From Alkalisalibacterium limincola (GTDB lineage Bacteria; Pseudomonadota; Gammaproteobacteria; Xanthomonadales; Xanthomonadaceae): a stretch of 64,000 bases of DNA. Positions 37,261 through 51,241 of the stretch are shown in pieces (position 1 is the stretch's first letter; each line of letters begins with the position of its first letter). The stretch covers positions 248,001 through 312,000 of the forward strand of contig NZ_VRTS01000003.1 in the NCBI RefSeq assembly GCF_008017755.1. The letters are read 5' to 3'. The position numbers were made by a program, and so were the translations under genes. Under the pieces are notes generated by a model. That model saw only the letters and a program-made list of their open reading frames with translations. It was not told the origin of the DNA and searched no databases.

Positions 37261-37761
37261 TCAAGCGATTCCGAGCGAATTCTTTTCCTGCGACCCAAGG
37301 CCATTGCGCGAGCGCAGGCTGTGACGGCCGTGGCCCTGCTCGTCGATGTAGGCCAACCACTTGTTCAGGAACGCATTCATCCGCAGCCGGTGGTTGAGCA
37401 GCGTGGAATGCGCGGGACGCAGGCCCAGCACGTCCTGCCAGCGGCGCCCGGCGTAGCAATGCGTCGCTTCGACCTGCAGCGCGTCGTTGTACATGCGCAC
37501 GTGGGCCGAAGGGTCGGCCTCGCCCGTCTCCGGATCCAGCAGTCCGTAGGTCAGTTTGAGTTCGACGGTGTAGGCATGGCGGGCGATCACGCTCAGGTGC
37601 AGGTCGAGCCCGTCGCCGATGCTCGACACGTACTCCCCGGGTGCCAGGTCGGCCGGCGCGAAGATGCGCTGCAGGCGCTGGTGGTTCTCCGCGTACAGGC
37701 CCATCAGCCAGGCGAACCGGCTGAAGCGGGGGATGACGGCGGTGGCGCGTGTGGCGAGCAT
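37261..37761 (-). CDS. DUF1249 family protein (YqiB-like)
   Basis: A 166-residue cytoplasmic protein of unknown biochemical role. Segments such as LMGLYAENHQRLQRIF near residue 18, DLHLSVIARHAYTVELKLTY near 51, ADPSAHVRMYNDALQVEA near 81 and LNHRLRMNAFLNKWLAYIDEQGH near 122 match the DUF1249 family, widespread in gammaproteobacteria. The start at 37761 has no strong binding site. It follows ppsR on the same strand after 56 bases and may be cotranscribed with it. Confidence 0.85.
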   Translation of the reverse strand: MLATRATAVIPRFSRFAWLMGLYAENHQRLQRIFAPADLAPGEYVSSIGDGLDLHLSVIARHAYTVELKLTYGLLDPETGEADPSAHVRMYNDALQVEATHCYAGRRWQDVLGLRPAHSTLLNHRLRMNAFLNKWLAYIDEQGHGRHSLRSRNGLGSQEKNSLGIA

Positions 37762-37817
37762 TTGCCGGATGCTAGCACGCGTCCGGCGGACCCCAGCGGG
37801 ACGCGCTGGGCACCGGT

Positions 37818-38639
37818 TCAGTACATGTGGCGCTCGATGCCGAGTGCGGAGAGCACCTTGCTGGAAATTTCCTCGACCGAGGTGTGCGTCGTGCTCAGCA
37901 TCGGGATGCGCTCGGCCTTGAGCAGCGTCTCGGCCGCGGCCACTTCCTTGCTGCATTGCTCGATCGTGGAATAGCGCGAATTGGGCCGGCGCTCCTGGCG
38001 GATGTGCTGCAGGCGCGACGGCTCGATCGTCAGGCCGTAGAGCTTCTTGCGGTGCGGACGAAGGGCCTTGGGCAGTTCCATGTTGTCCAGGTCGTCCGGG
38101 GTCAGCGGATAGTTCGCCGCCTTGATGCCGAAGTGCAGCGCCATGTACAGGCAGGTCGGTGTCTTGCCCGAGCGCGAGACCCCGACCAGGATCACATCGG
38201 CCTGGTCGTAGTGCAGGTCCACGCCGTCGTCGTGGGTCAGCGCATAGTTGGTCGCATTCATGCGCTGCTCGTAGGCGGCGAAGTCGACGATGCCGTGGGC
38301 CTTGTTCACCTGTGGCTTGCGCGCCCGCCCCAGCTCCGACTCCAGCGGTGCCATGAATTGCGCGAACACGTCCATCATCAGCGCCCCGCTGGCCCCCAGT
38401 ACCGCATTGATGCCGTCGTCGACCACGGTGTTGACCACGATCGGGCGCTGGCCGGTGCGCACCCCGGCCTCGCGGATGATTCGCGCGGCCTGCTCGGCCT
38501 TCTCGCTGCTGTCGACGAAGGGCAGCCGGCGCGACTCGAAGACCACGCCCTCGAACTGCGTCAACAGGCTGTTGCCGACGTTCTCGGCGGTAATGCCGGT
38601 GCCATCGGAGATGAAAAACACGGGACGCGGGGAACTCAT
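37818..38639 (-). CDS. ppsR: PEP synthase regulatory protein (kinase/pyrophosphorylase)
   Basis: DUF299-family bifunctional enzyme that inactivates PEP synthase by ADP-dependent phosphorylation and reactivates it by pyrophosphorylysis. The 273-residue length is normal. The N-terminal motif [19 protein letters not shown] and the P-loop [16 protein letters not shown] near residue 153 are diagnostic. The ATG at 38639 has GGAG five bases upstream; an in-frame GTG two codons earlier is less likely. It is divergent from its target ppsA, with 158 bases between the starts. Confidence 0.95.
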   Translation of the reverse strand: MSSPRPVFFISDGTGITAENVGNSLLTQFEGVVFESRRLPFVDSSEKAEQAARIIREAGVRTGQRPIVVNTVVDDGINAVLGASGALMMDVFAQFMAPLESELGRARKPQVNKAHGIVDFAAYEQRMNATNYALTHDDGVDLHYDQADVILVGVSRSGKTPTCLYMALHFGIKAANYPLTPDDLDNMELPKALRPHRKKLYGLTIEPSRLQHIRQERRPNSRYSTIEQCSKEVAAAETLLKAERIPMLSTTHTSVEEISSKVLSALGIERHMY

Positions 38640-38716
38640 TGCCACTCCAGGGCCGGCCGATACCGACGGTTCTCACGGATTTCCCGGAAAATCAAGCTTG
38701 TATGCATTTCCGGTGG

Positions 38717-38733
38717 ATCGCATCATATGCGAT
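38717..38733. promoter_or_regulatory. Palindrome between ppsR and ppsA
   Basis: ATCGCAT-CAT-ATGCGAT is a perfect inverted repeat with seven-base arms, about 80 bases from each start codon. Its central location in a divergent promoter region suggests an operator. No regulator is identified. Confidence 0.4.
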
Positions 38734-38797
38734 TCGCGGCGTGCGTCCGCACCCGCCTGCCCTGCCCTCCCACGGCATTCCCAACAGGAGTCCGGTT

Positions 38798-41176
<2,379 letters not shown>

Positions 41177-41222
41177 TCACCTGGCCTTGAAGCAGGCGCT
41201 GCTAGATTCACCAACGTGAAAA

Positions 41223-41253
41223 ACTTGCCCCGCACTGCGGGGCAAGTCGTTTC
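41223..41253 (+). terminator. Intrinsic terminator after ppsA
   Basis: An 11-bp stem (ACTTGCCCCGC with GCGGGGCAAGT) around ACT is followed by CGTTTC and preceded by GAAAA. It lies about 45 bases past the ppsA stop. Confidence 0.75.
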
Positions 41254-41309
41254 AGGGACTGCCCCGTGTCGAGCGATGCGGACCCCGTCCAGACAAGGAG
41301 ATCAGACGC

Positions 41310-42194
41310 ATGAACCAATTCACCGAATACTTCGCCGAGGTCGACTGGGGCACCCTGATGGCGGTGTGGGGCATGCGCGTGGTCAGCGCCGTGCTCGTCC
41401 TGCTGCTCGGGCTGTGGCTGGCCCGCCTGGTCACCCGGCTGGCCAGTGGCGCACTGACGCGGGCGCACTTCGACACCATGCTGGTCAGCTTCCTCCGCCG
41501 GATCCTGTATGCCGCGGCGCTGGTCATCGTCTTCGTCACCGTGCTGGCCCAACTGGGCGTGCAGACCACCTCGTTGCTGGCGGTCATCGGCGCCGCCGGC
41601 CTGGCCATCGGCCTGGCGCTGCAGGGCTCGCTCGCGAACATCGCCGCCGGCATCATGCTCATCGCGTTGAGGCCGTTCCGGATCGGGGACACCGTCGAGG
41701 TGGCCGGCCAGACCGGCGTGGTCGAGCAGGTGCTGGTGTTCCATACCGTGATCAAGTCCTTCAGCAACCACGAGATCATCCTGCCCAACGCGCAGATCAC
41801 CTCGGCGCCGATCGTCAACTTCACCGCGCTGGGCCAGCGCCGAATCGAGGTGCCCGTGGGCATCAGCTACGACGCCGACATCCGCGCCGCGCGCGAGGTG
41901 CTGGTGGGCCTGGCCAAGGCGCACGAGAAGGTGCTGGAAGACCCGGCCCCCAGCGTCATGGTCAATGGACTGGGCGACAACAGCGTCGACCTGACGCTGC
42001 GTGCGTTCGTCGAGACGCCCGACTGGGCGGGCACCCGCAGCGACCTGATCGAGGCGACCCACCGCGAGCTGGGCAAGGCCGGCATCGGCATCCCCTATCC
42101 GCAGCGCGACGTGCACCTGCGCTTTCCCGACGGTGTGAAGCTCGAGGACAAGCGCAAGACCGAGGCCAGCGAAGCCCGCGCCAACGCGTCCTGA
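41310..42194 (+). CDS. mscS: Small-conductance mechanosensitive channel
   Basis: Relieves turgor on osmotic downshock. The 294-residue protein has three N-terminal helices (near residues 20-45, 62-85 and 90-125). The pore helix is glycine/alanine-rich (GAAGLAIGLALQGSLANIAAG near residue 94-115). The beta domain follows (FRIGDTVEVAGQTGVVEQV, then NHEIILPNAQITSAPIVNF), and a C-terminal alpha/beta domain of the MscS cage. The length and single set of helices match the minimal MscS type rather than the large MscK type. It forms a single-gene unit after the ppsA terminator, with a GGAG-like site (AAGGAG) 12 bases before the ATG. Confidence 0.93.
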   Translation: MNQFTEYFAEVDWGTLMAVWGMRVVSAVLVLLLGLWLARLVTRLASGALTRAHFDTMLVSFLRRILYAAALVIVFVTVLAQLGVQTTSLLAVIGAAGLAIGLALQGSLANIAAGIMLIALRPFRIGDTVEVAGQTGVVEQVLVFHTVIKSFSNHEIILPNAQITSAPIVNFTALGQRRIEVPVGISYDADIRAAREVLVGLAKAHEKVLEDPAPSVMVNGLGDNSVDLTLRAFVETPDWAGTRSDLIEATHRELGKAGIGIPYPQRDVHLRFPDGVKLEDKRKTEASEARANAS

Positions 42195-42283
42195 GGCATC
42201 ACGCAGCGTGCCATCCCCGGAACGGGTGGCACGTGGGGCCCCGGGCGGCTACCTGCCCCTGGGGCCGCTGCCGCAGCGGCGTA

Positions 42284-42853
42284 TCACGCGTTGCCGCCCA
42301 GCCGCCCCATGTACTGCCGGTAGTGGGCCAGCTCCGCCACCGAATCGCGGATGTCGCTCAGCGCGGTGTGGGCGGAGTTCTTGGTCAGTTGGGCCAGCAC
42401 TTCCGGTGCCCAGCGCCGGGCCAGTTCCTTGACCGTGCTGACGTCCAGGTTGCGGTAGTGGAAGTAGCGCTCCAGGTCCGGCATCAGCCGCGCCATGAAG
42501 CGGCGGTCCTGGCAGATCGAGTTGCCGCACATCGGCGACTTCCCGGCCGGCACCCACTGCGCGACGAAATCCAGCGTGCGCATCTGCGCCTCCTGCATCG
42601 ACACGCCCTCCTCCAGCACCCGCCGCCACAGGCCCGAGCCGCCATGCTGGTTGCGATTCCAGTCGTCCATCGCCTCGAGCGTGGCCAGCGGATGGGTGAT
42701 CGCCAGCTCGGGCCCCTCGGCCAGCACGTTGAGCTCGCGGTCGGTCACCAGCGTGGCGATCTCCAGGATCGAATCGGCCATCGGGTCCAGCCCGGTCATC
42801 TCCAGGTCGATCCAGATCAGGTTGTCTTCATGGGCGATGACGGGTGTGCTCAT
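42284..42853 (-). CDS. orn: Oligoribonuclease
   Basis: Degrades short RNA oligonucleotides and the pGpG left from cyclic di-GMP breakdown, a link to the cyclase at 24127. The 189-residue DEDDh exonuclease shows Exo [14 protein letters not shown] near residue 13, Exo [19 protein letters not shown] near 109 and Exo [17 protein letters not shown] near 160 with catalytic His and Asp. The length and motif spacing are standard. It is divergent from the DUF2721 gene with 61 bases between starts. Confidence 0.96.
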   Translation of the reverse strand: MSTPVIAHEDNLIWIDLEMTGLDPMADSILEIATLVTDRELNVLAEGPELAITHPLATLEAMDDWNRNQHGGSGLWRRVLEEGVSMQEAQMRTLDFVAQWVPAGKSPMCGNSICQDRRFMARLMPDLERYFHYRNLDVSTVKELARRWAPEVLAQLTKNSAHTALSDIRDSVAELAHYRQYMGRLGGNA

Positions 42854-42914
42854 GGGTGTCCGTAGCAATGGGGAGACGGCATGATACGCGAGGCCACCCC
42901 AGGAACCCGCCTCG

Positions 42915-43397
42915 ATGCTGCCCATGTCGCTCGACCAGTACCAGGTCCTCACCTCCATGCTGGCCCCTGCCCTGTTGATGGCCGCGACCGGCTCGCTGCT
43001 GATCTCGGCGAACGCGCGGCTGGCACGCGTGGTGGACCGCCTGCGCGCCGTCATGGCGGAATGGCAGGACGCCGACGAGGCCCAGCGCGCCGAACTCGAG
43101 GCCGAGATCCGCAGCCAGCGCACCCGAAGCGGCTTCAACCTGCGCGCCTGCCTGATGCTGTACCTCGCCCTGGCTGCATTCGTCGCCACCAGCATCGCGC
43201 TGGCCATCGACGCCTTCACCAACTTCGCACTGGGACCGCTGCCGACCATCACCGCCCTGGTGGGCACCGGCTGCCTGCTGATGGCCAGCATCTACCTGGC
43301 CCTGGAAGTACGCATGGCCATTCGCGGCCTGGACGCCGAGATTTCCATGCAGATGCGCCAGAGGCCCTCCGGGCCGAAGCCTGGAGCGCGCGCCTGA
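42915..43397 (+). CDS. DUF2721 membrane protein
   Basis: A 160-residue integral membrane protein of unknown role. It has an N-terminal helix ([33 protein letters not shown]) whose AR-x-x-RVVDR ending is the DUF2721 signature. A charged cytoplasmic stretch of about 35 residues follows, then two more helices ([22 protein letters not shown] and [21 protein letters not shown]). It converges with tadA. No neighbouring gene suggests a function. Confidence 0.82.
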   Translation: MLPMSLDQYQVLTSMLAPALLMAATGSLLISANARLARVVDRLRAVMAEWQDADEAQRAELEAEIRSQRTRSGFNLRACLMLYLALAAFVATSIALAIDAFTNFALGPLPTITALVGTGCLLMASIYLALEVRMAIRGLDAEISMQMRQRPSGPKPGARA

Positions 43398-43418
43398 CCA
43401 TGCAGGAACGCGACGGGC

Positions 43419-43954
43419 TCAGCGCGTGCGGCTGCGCTTGCCCTTGAAGTAGCTTCTCAGGCGTTCGCCCGCCTCCTGAGCCAGCAGCCCACCCTGCACC
43501 TGCACGCGGTGGTTGTGGCGCGGATCAGCCATCAGGTCGAAGACACTGCCGCAGGCGCCGGTCTTGGGGTCCGGGGCGGCGAACACCACCCGCGCCACGC
43601 GGGCATGCACCATCGCCATCGCGCACATCGCACACGGCTCCAGCGTCACGTACAGCGTGCAGCCCAGCAGGCGATGGTTGGCCAGCCGCATGCCGGCCTG
43701 GCGCATCGCCACGATCTCGGCATGCGCGGTGGGGTCGTGTTCGGTGATGTTGCGGTTCCAGCCTTCCGCCAGCAGCACCCCGTCGGGGCCCACCAGCACC
43801 GCGCCGACCGGAATCTCGTCGTCCTCGCGCTCGGCGCGCCCACCCAGCGCCAGCGATGGCGCATCCAGCGCGTGTCTGCTTCGCTGAACACCTCCGGCCC
43901 GCCGTCTTGCGGCGAACCGGGGGCGCTCGGCAGGTCGGGCCGGCTGTCGCTCAT
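43419..43954 (-). CDS. tadA: tRNA adenosine(34) deaminase, frameshifted near 43860
   Basis: Converts wobble adenosine 34 of tRNA-Arg(ACG) to inosine. Zinc ligands and catalytic Glu are intact: HDPTAHAEIVAMRQAG (HAE) and LEPCAMCAMAMVHAR (PCxxC). The N terminus MSDSRPDLPSAPG to TRWMRHA is in one frame and LALGGRAEREDDEIPVGAVL in the next. The gene is one base short, and restoring a G gives the expected continuous MRHALALGGRAE. The repaired protein is about 178 residues. TadA is essential in most bacteria, so a sequence error is more likely than a true mutation. It lies 31 bases after guaA on the same strand. Confidence 0.9.
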
Positions 43955-43985
43955 CGGGGGTGGTCACACCGGGCGCAGGCCCGGT

Positions 43986-45554
43986 TCACTCCCACTCGAT
44001 CGTGGCGGGCGGCTTCCCACTAATGTCATAAACCACACGAGAAATACCACGCAACTCATTGATTATTCGGCGCGAAACGATGTCGAGGAACTCGTAGGGC
44101 AAGTGCGCCCAGTGGGCCGTCATGAAATCGATCGTCTCCACCGCACGCAGCGCGATGACCCATTCGTAGGCGCGCTGGTCGCCGACCACGCCCACCGACT
44201 TCACCGGCAGGAACACCGCGAACGCCTGGCTGACCCGGTCGTACAGGTCATGCTTGCGCAGCTCGTCGATGAAGATGTGGTCGGCGCGGGCCAGCAGCTG
44301 CGCGTACTCCGGCTTCACCTCGCCGAGGATGCGCACGCCCAGGCCCGGGCCCGGGAACGGGTGCCGGTAGACCATCTCGCGAGGCAGGCCCAGCTCGACG
44401 CCGATGCGCCGCACCTCGTCCTTGAACAGCTCGCGCAGCGGCTCCACCAGGCCCAGGTTCATCTTCTCGGGCAGGCCCCCGACGTTGTGGTGGCTCTTGA
44501 TCACGTGCGCCTTGCCGGTGCGCGACCCGGCCGACTCGATCACGTCGGGGTAGATCGTGCCCTGCGCCAGCCACTTCACGTTGTCGATCTTCGAGGATTC
44601 CTCGTCGAACACCTCGATGAACATCCGGCCGATGACCTTGCGCTTGGCCTCCGGGTCGGCCACGCCCTCGAGCGCGCTGAAGAAGCGCTCGCGCGCGTCG
44701 ACGCGGATCACCTTCACGCCCATGTGCTCGGCGAACATCGCCATGACCTGGTCGCCCTCGTGCCAGCGCAGCAGGCCGGTGTCGACGAACACGCAGGTCA
44801 GGTTCTCGCCGATCGCCTCGTGCAGCAGCGCCGCCACCACCGAGGAATCCACCCCACCGGACAGGCCCAGCAGCACGTGGTCGGTGCCGACCTTCTCGCG
44901 CACGCGCGCGATCTGGTCCTCGATGATCTTCTCGGCGGTCCACAACTTGTCGCAGCCGCAGATGTCGGCGACGAAGCGCTCCAGCATCGCCGTGCCCTGC
45001 TTCGTGTGGGTCACCTCGGGATGGAACTGCACGCCGTAGTAGCGGCGTTCTTCATCGGCCATCGCCACGATCGGCACCGACGGCGTGCGCGCGGTCACCT
45101 CGAAGCCTTCCGGCAGCTGGCTGACGCGGTCGCCGTGGCTCATCCACACATCCAGCCGCGGCGGCGCGCCGGGGTGGTCCTTGAGGTCGTTGAGCAACGC
45201 ACACTCGTGGATCACCTCGGCCTCGGCGTAACCGAACTCGCGTTCCAGGTCGGCCTCGACCACGCCGCCCAGCTGCATCGCCATCGTCTGCATGCCGTAG
45301 CAGATGCCGAGGATCGGCACGCCGGCGTCGAATGCCTCCTGCGGCGCGCGCGGCGCATCGGCCTGCGTGGTCGACTCCGGTCCGCCGGAGAAGATGATCC
45401 CCTTCGGCGCGTACTGCGCGATCTCCGCCGGGTCATGGTCCCAGGCCCAGATCTCGCAGTACACGCCGATCTCGCGGATGCGGCGGGCGATGAGCTGGGT
45501 GTATTGGGCCCCGAAATCGAGGATCAGGATCTTGTCGGAATGGATGTCGGTCAT
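43986..45554 (-). CDS. guaA: GMP synthase (glutamine-hydrolysing)
   Basis: Aminates XMP to GMP. The 522-residue protein has an N-terminal class I glutaminase with [26 protein letters not shown] and the nucleophile Cys in [12 protein letters not shown] near residue 84. The ATP pyrophosphatase domain has [16 protein letters not shown] near 229, and the C-terminal dimerisation domain ends PPATIEWE. It is the second gene of guaB-guaA, 51 bases after guaB. Confidence 0.98.
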   Translation of the reverse strand: MTDIHSDKILILDFGAQYTQLIARRIREIGVYCEIWAWDHDPAEIAQYAPKGIIFSGGPESTTQADAPRAPQEAFDAGVPILGICYGMQTMAMQLGGVVEADLEREFGYAEAEVIHECALLNDLKDHPGAPPRLDVWMSHGDRVSQLPEGFEVTARTPSVPIVAMADEERRYYGVQFHPEVTHTKQGTAMLERFVADICGCDKLWTAEKIIEDQIARVREKVGTDHVLLGLSGGVDSSVVAALLHEAIGENLTCVFVDTGLLRWHEGDQVMAMFAEHMGVKVIRVDARERFFSALEGVADPEAKRKVIGRMFIEVFDEESSKIDNVKWLAQGTIYPDVIESAGSRTGKAHVIKSHHNVGGLPEKMNLGLVEPLRELFKDEVRRIGVELGLPREMVYRHPFPGPGLGVRILGEVKPEYAQLLARADHIFIDELRKHDLYDRVSQAFAVFLPVKSVGVVGDQRAYEWVIALRAVETIDFMTAHWAHLPYEFLDIVSRRIINELRGISRVVYDISGKPPATIEWE

Positions 45555-45605
45555 CGGGGCCTGGGCGGTGGTGCGGACGGGGGTGCGCAGAGTTCGGGGT
45601 GGAGG

Positions 45606-47093
<1,488 letters not shown>

Positions 47094-47159
47094 TTATAGC
47101 GTGACCCGGGGCCCCGGCGTCGTGTCACCGCATGCCGGGTGCGCCGGCCGCCTCCGGCT

Positions 47160-48023
47160 TCAGCCTGCGTCGAACGCCTCGGCGGCTTCCAGCGTGTTTT
47201 GCATCAGCGTCGCCACGGTCATCGGCCCCACCCCACCCGGTACCGGCGTGATCCAGCTGGCGCGCTCGGCCGCGGCCTTGAAGCCCACGTCGCCCACCAG
47301 GCGCCCGTCGTCGAGCCGGTTGATGCCCACGTCGATGACCACCGCCCCGGGCTTCACCCACTCCCCCGGCACCAGGTCGGGCTTGCCCGCCGCGACGACG
47401 AGGATGTCGGCCTGCCCCACCGCCTGCTCCATCACCTCGCGCGGCGTGAATCGGTGGCAGCACGTGGTCGTGCAGCCCGCGATCAGCAGCTCCATCGCCA
47501 TCGGCCGCCCCACGTGGTTGGACACCCCCACGATCGTCGCCGAGCGCCCGCGCACCGGCCGGTCGGTATAGGCCAGCAGCGTCGTGATGCCGCGCGGCGT
47601 GCACGGCCGCAGCCCGAACTGGCGCAGCGCCAGGTGCCCCACGTTGGTCGGATGGAAACCGTCGACGTCCTTGCGCGGATCGATCCGCTCGATGATGTGG
47701 TTCGCATCGCGCCGGTCCGGCAGCGGCAGCTGCAGCAGGATGCCGTGGATCGCCGGGTCGGCATTGAGCCGGTCGATCAGCGCAACCAGCTCGTCGTCGC
47801 CCGCGTCGTCCGGCAGGTCGAAATCGACTGCCCGGATGCCCACCTTCTCCGCCGCCCGGCGCTTGTTGCGCACATAGACCGCCGACGCCGGGTCATGCCC
47901 CACCAGGATCACGGCCAGCCCCGGCCGCGACTTCCCCGCCGCCAACCGACGCGCCACCCGCCCGGAAAGATTGTCCAGCAGTTCCTCGGCGATCCGCCGG
48001 CCATCCAGGATTCGAGCACTCAT
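47160..48023 (-). CDS. folD: Methylenetetrahydrofolate dehydrogenase/cyclohydrolase
   Basis: Bifunctional one-carbon enzyme interconverting methylene- and formyl-tetrahydrofolate. The 287-residue protein has the catalytic [14 protein letters not shown] with Tyr and Lys near residue 50, GILLQLPLP near 95, [12 protein letters not shown] near 119, the NADP loop [13 protein letters not shown] and the ending [23 protein letters not shown]. The ATG at 48023 starts MSARILDG. It is divergent from the DUF1244 gene by 65 bases. Confidence 0.96.
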   Translation of the reverse strand: MSARILDGRRIAEELLDNLSGRVARRLAAGKSRPGLAVILVGHDPASAVYVRNKRRAAEKVGIRAVDFDLPDDAGDDELVALIDRLNADPAIHGILLQLPLPDRRDANHIIERIDPRKDVDGFHPTNVGHLALRQFGLRPCTPRGITTLLAYTDRPVRGRSATIVGVSNHVGRPMAMELLIAGCTTTCCHRFTPREVMEQAVGQADILVVAAGKPDLVPGEWVKPGAVVIDVGINRLDDGRLVGDVGFKAAAERASWITPVPGGVGPMTVATLMQNTLEAAEAFDAG

Positions 48024-48088
48024 TGCGTTGCGTTGGCCTGCTAAAGTCGAGGCGAGATTATCCCCGAACCACAACGGTGCCCGCAAAG

Positions 48089-48400
48089 ATGAGCCAAAAG
48101 CCCGACCGATCCGACCTCGAAGCCGCCGCCTTCCGCCGCCTCCTGGCCCACCTGGACTCCCGCAAGGACGTCCAGAACATCGAGCTGATGACCCTGGCCG
48201 GCTTCTGCCGCAACTGCCTGGCCAACTGGTACCAGGACGCCGCCGAAGCCGCCGGCACCCCCGTAAGCAAGGACGAAGCCCGCGAAGCGATCTACGGCAT
48301 GCCCTACAGCGAGTGGAAGGAAAAATACCAGCGCGAGGCCACCCCCGAAGAACTGGCGAGGTTCAAGGCCGCCCAGGCGGAGCACGGCGAGGGCAACTGA
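48089..48400 (+). CDS. DUF1244 family protein
   Basis: A 103-residue protein with the family core [31 protein letters not shown] (two cysteines spaced CRNC) and [12 protein letters not shown]. The family is widespread in proteobacteria without an assigned activity; the CxxC is a possible metal or redox site. It starts at the ATG at 48089, with no strong binding site visible, and is followed by the nested palindrome at 48499. Confidence 0.85.
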   Translation: MSQKPDRSDLEAAAFRRLLAHLDSRKDVQNIELMTLAGFCRNCLANWYQDAAEAAGTPVSKDEAREAIYGMPYSEWKEKYQREATPEELARFKAAQAEHGEGN

Positions 48401-48498
48401 TCCCCTCCCCCCTCCTCTCCCTCTCCGGCGGCGCGCTCCCCAGCCCCACCTACCCGCGCGAACTCCCCAACACGCCGAAGCCCCCGCGACCCCACCTG

Positions 48499-48594
48499 CC
48501 GGGGTGTGTCGGGTAGGCCTCCCAAGAATCTTTAAAGAAAAAGCCCCCAACGGGGGCTTTTTCGATTCGGGGAGGCCTACCCGGCGCACCCCGG
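48499..48594. repeat. Nested palindrome element, copy 1 (probably also a bidirectional terminator)
   Basis: The outer arms of 25 bases (48499-48523 and 48570-48594, starting CCGGGGTG and ending CACCCCGG) pair with only two changes, both allowing G-U pairs. Inside lies AAGAATCTTTAAAG, then a perfect hairpin AAAAAGCCCCC-AA-CGGGGGCTTTTT (approximately 48537-48562), then CGATTCGG. The inner hairpin with A and T runs can terminate both the DUF1244 gene and the convergent der gene. The same core, with different arms, recurs inverted at 58527-58618. Confidence 0.75.
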
Positions 48595-48641
48595 CCCGCG
48601 AGCCAAAAACAAGCTCGCGAGAAATGTTTGCAATCAGAGCG

Positions 48642-50042
48642 TTACTTGCGCTTCTTAACGTGCTGCATCAAGCGCCGCCGACTCTTCAACTGCCGATCGG
48701 TCAGCTTGTTCTTCTTCCCCTCGTAAGGATTGTCCCCCTCACGGAACTCGAAGCGCACCGGCGTCCCCACCAGCTTGAACCGCTTCCGGAAGAAGTTCTC
48801 CAGATAACGCCGATAGCTGTCGGACAGCGTCTTGATCCGCGACCCGTGCACGATGAAGGTCGGCGGATTGTCCCCGCCCGGATGCGCGAAGCGCAGCTTC
48901 GCCGCATGCCCCCGCACCACCGGCGGCGGGAACGCCGCATAGGCCATCTCCACCGCCCGCGTCACCTCCGCGGTCGTGAACTTGCGCGTGGCCGACGCGT
49001 GCGCCCGATGGATCGCCCGGTACAGCTCCGCCAGGCCAGAACCGTGCTTGGCCGAGATGAACACCACCTCCGCCCACTGCACGAACGTGAACTTGCGCGA
49101 CAGCATCGCCTGCGTCTGCTCGCGCTGGTAGGTGCTCAGGCCATCCCACTTGTTGACCGCCACCACCAGCGCCCGGCCCGCTTCCAGCACCGCGCCCAGC
49201 ACCGTCGAATCCTGGTCGGTCACACCCTCGGTCGCATCCAGCATCACCACCGACACCTGGCTGATCGCGATCGACTGCAGCGTCTTGATGACGCTGAACT
49301 TCTCGACCGCGTCCTCGACCCGGGCGCGGCGGCGGATGCCCGCCGTATCGATCAGGCGGTACTTCTCGCCGTCGCGGTCCAGGTCGACCGCGATCGAATC
49401 GCGCGTCGTGCCGGGCACCTCGGAGGCGATCATCCGCTCCTCGCCCAGCAAGCGGTTCACCAGCGTCGACTTGCCGACGTTGGGACGACCGACGAAGGCC
49501 ACGCGGATCCGCTCCGGATCGTGCTCCATCTCGGCGGCCAGCCCTTCCTCCGGCAGCCGCTCCATGACCGCGTCGAGAACGTCGTCCAGGCCGCGGCGAT
49601 GCGAGGCGGACACCGCGATCACGTCGGACAGCCCGAACGACGCGAAATCCGCCAGAGCGTTCTCTTCGTTGACGCCGTCGGTCTTGTTGATGACCAGCAG
49701 CACCGGTTTGTCGATGCGCCGCAGCCACGACAGGATCTCGTGGTCCAGGCCGGCCGGGCCCTCACGGCCATCGACCACGAACAGGATCACATCGGCTTCT
49801 TCGGCACCCGCCCGCGCCTGGCGCTGCGTGGCGCCGGACAGGCCTTCGTCCTCACCGGCCATGCCGCCGGTGTCGACCAGCACGAACGGCCGCTCCTCGT
49901 CGAGCCGGCAGATGCCGTAGTGGCGGTCCCGGGTGACCCCGGGCTCGTCGTGCACCAGCGCGTCACGCGTGCGCGTGAACGCATTGAACAGGGTCGACTT
50001 GCCTACGTTGGGGCGCCCGACCAGGGCAACCATGGGAAGCAT
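48642..50042 (-). CDS. der: Ribosome-associated GTPase Der (EngA)
   Basis: Double-domain GTPase for 50S subunit assembly. The 466-residue protein has two G1 loops, [18 protein letters not shown] near residue 5 and [18 protein letters not shown] near 178. Matching G3/G4 motifs are [21 protein letters not shown] and NKWDG. A C-terminal KH-like domain ends in a basic tail ([14 protein letters not shown]). The ATG at 50042 has GGAG nine bases upstream and lies 16 bases after bamB, so the gene is part of the ndk-to-der run. Confidence 0.97.
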   Translation of the reverse strand: MLPMVALVGRPNVGKSTLFNAFTRTRDALVHDEPGVTRDRHYGICRLDEERPFVLVDTGGMAGEDEGLSGATQRQARAGAEEADVILFVVDGREGPAGLDHEILSWLRRIDKPVLLVINKTDGVNEENALADFASFGLSDVIAVSASHRRGLDDVLDAVMERLPEEGLAAEMEHDPERIRVAFVGRPNVGKSTLVNRLLGEERMIASEVPGTTRDSIAVDLDRDGEKYRLIDTAGIRRRARVEDAVEKFSVIKTLQSIAISQVSVVMLDATEGVTDQDSTVLGAVLEAGRALVVAVNKWDGLSTYQREQTQAMLSRKFTFVQWAEVVFISAKHGSGLAELYRAIHRAHASATRKFTTAEVTRAVEMAYAAFPPPVVRGHAAKLRFAHPGGDNPPTFIVHGSRIKTLSDSYRRYLENFFRKRFKLVGTPVRFEFREGDNPYEGKKNKLTDRQLKSRRRLMQHVKKRK

Positions 50043-50058
50043 GGCGGGCGCTCCGGCG

Positions 50059-51237
50059 TCAGAGTCGCGACACGCGGTAGGCCACCAGCTGGCCGTGCGT
50101 ATCGAGGATGTAGGCGATCGAATCCAGGGACACCTGCGGCGCGCCCCGGATCGGATTGCGGCCGACGCGCGCACGCGCGGCCGGCGCGCCGGTGGGCAGG
50201 TCGAACCAGTGCACGTAACCTTCGCTGTCACCGACCAGCACGTGCTCGGCCTGCACGGCCGGCGTCGTCACCCAGCGGTTGCGCAGCGCCTCCTGGCGCC
50301 ACAGCGAGGAGCTGTTGGTGCGGTCGAGCGCCCACAGCGTCGAGTCCACGTCGCCCGCCAGCAGGTAACGCCCGGAAAGCGCCAGGCCGGCGTAGCTCTG
50401 CAGGTCCGTGGCCCACAGCGGCTGGCCGTTCTGCGCCTGGATCGCCATGACCTGGCCACCGTAGCTGGCCGCGTAAATCTCGTTCACGCCCAGCTGCATC
50501 GCGCCACCGATATCGCCCAGGCGCTCGATCTCGCTGCGGCCCTGCGGTTCGGCGACGCGCTGTTCCCACACACGCAGGCCATCCTGCATGCGCAGCGCAA
50601 CGACCACGCCGTCCTCGTAGCCCACGTACACCAGGCCCTGGCCAAGCAGCGGCGCGGACTTGCCGCGCAACGCCAGCGCCGGCGTGGTGCGCTCGAACAC
50701 CCAGCGACGGTTGCCGTCGGCCGCGTCGAAGCCGAAAACACGGCCATCGATGGAGCGAACCACCACCAGGCCCGAACCCACGGCAGGCATGGAGACGACC
50801 TCCGAGGAGACCCTCGCGCGCCAGCGTTCGCCGCCGCCGTCGGCATCGTAGGCCACCACGTCGCCGTCGAGGCTGCTGGCCACGACCAAGCTGCCGCCTA
50901 CGCCCGGGGAGCTGGAGAGCCGCAGGCCGGTTTCGTTGCGCCAGATGTCCTGGCCGTTCTGGGCGTCCAATGCAAACAGGCTGCCGCCGGCATCGGCCGC
51001 GTACACGCGCCCACCCGCCAGGGTCGGGGCCATGCGCAGGCCCAGCCGGCGCTCGCCGTCACCGATGTTGCGCTGCCACAGCGTTTCCACGCTCAGGCGC
51101 GGCTCGAAATCGACCAGGGCCGCCGGCGCGGTGGCCTCGTCGGGTGCCTTGTGGAACCACCCCCCGACCCGGGTGCCACAACCCGCCAGCAACACGATGG
51201 CCGAAGCCATAAGGATCCACTTGGTGGTGATTCGCAT
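50059..51237 (-). CDS. bamB: Outer-membrane assembly lipoprotein BamB
   Basis: Accessory lipoprotein of the BAM complex that inserts outer-membrane proteins. The 392-residue protein has a lipobox [11 protein letters not shown] (Cys20) and an eight-bladed propeller of PQQ-like repeats, seen as repeated [49 protein letters not shown] and VHWFDLPTG phrases. I chose the ATG at 51237, which gives a proper lipoprotein signal. An ATG at 51258 would lie inside yfgM. It is adjacent to yfgM upstream and der downstream. Confidence 0.95.
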   Translation of the reverse strand: MRITTKWILMASAIVLLAGCGTRVGGWFHKAPDEATAPAALVDFEPRLSVETLWQRNIGDGERRLGLRMAPTLAGGRVYAADAGGSLFALDAQNGQDIWRNETGLRLSSSPGVGGSLVVASSLDGDVVAYDADGGGERWRARVSSEVVSMPAVGSGLVVVRSIDGRVFGFDAADGNRRWVFERTTPALALRGKSAPLLGQGLVYVGYEDGVVVALRMQDGLRVWEQRVAEPQGRSEIERLGDIGGAMQLGVNEIYAASYGGQVMAIQAQNGQPLWATDLQSYAGLALSGRYLLAGDVDSTLWALDRTNSSSLWRQEALRNRWVTTPAVQAEHVLVGDSEGYVHWFDLPTGAPAARARVGRNPIRGAPQVSLDSIAYILDTHGQLVAYRVSRL

Positions 51238-51241
51238 GGGC

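Noticed and set aside
42208-42232. Hairpin GTGCCATCCC/GGGTGGCAC after mscS as a terminator
   Set aside because: The stem is imperfect and no T run follows, so it was not called.
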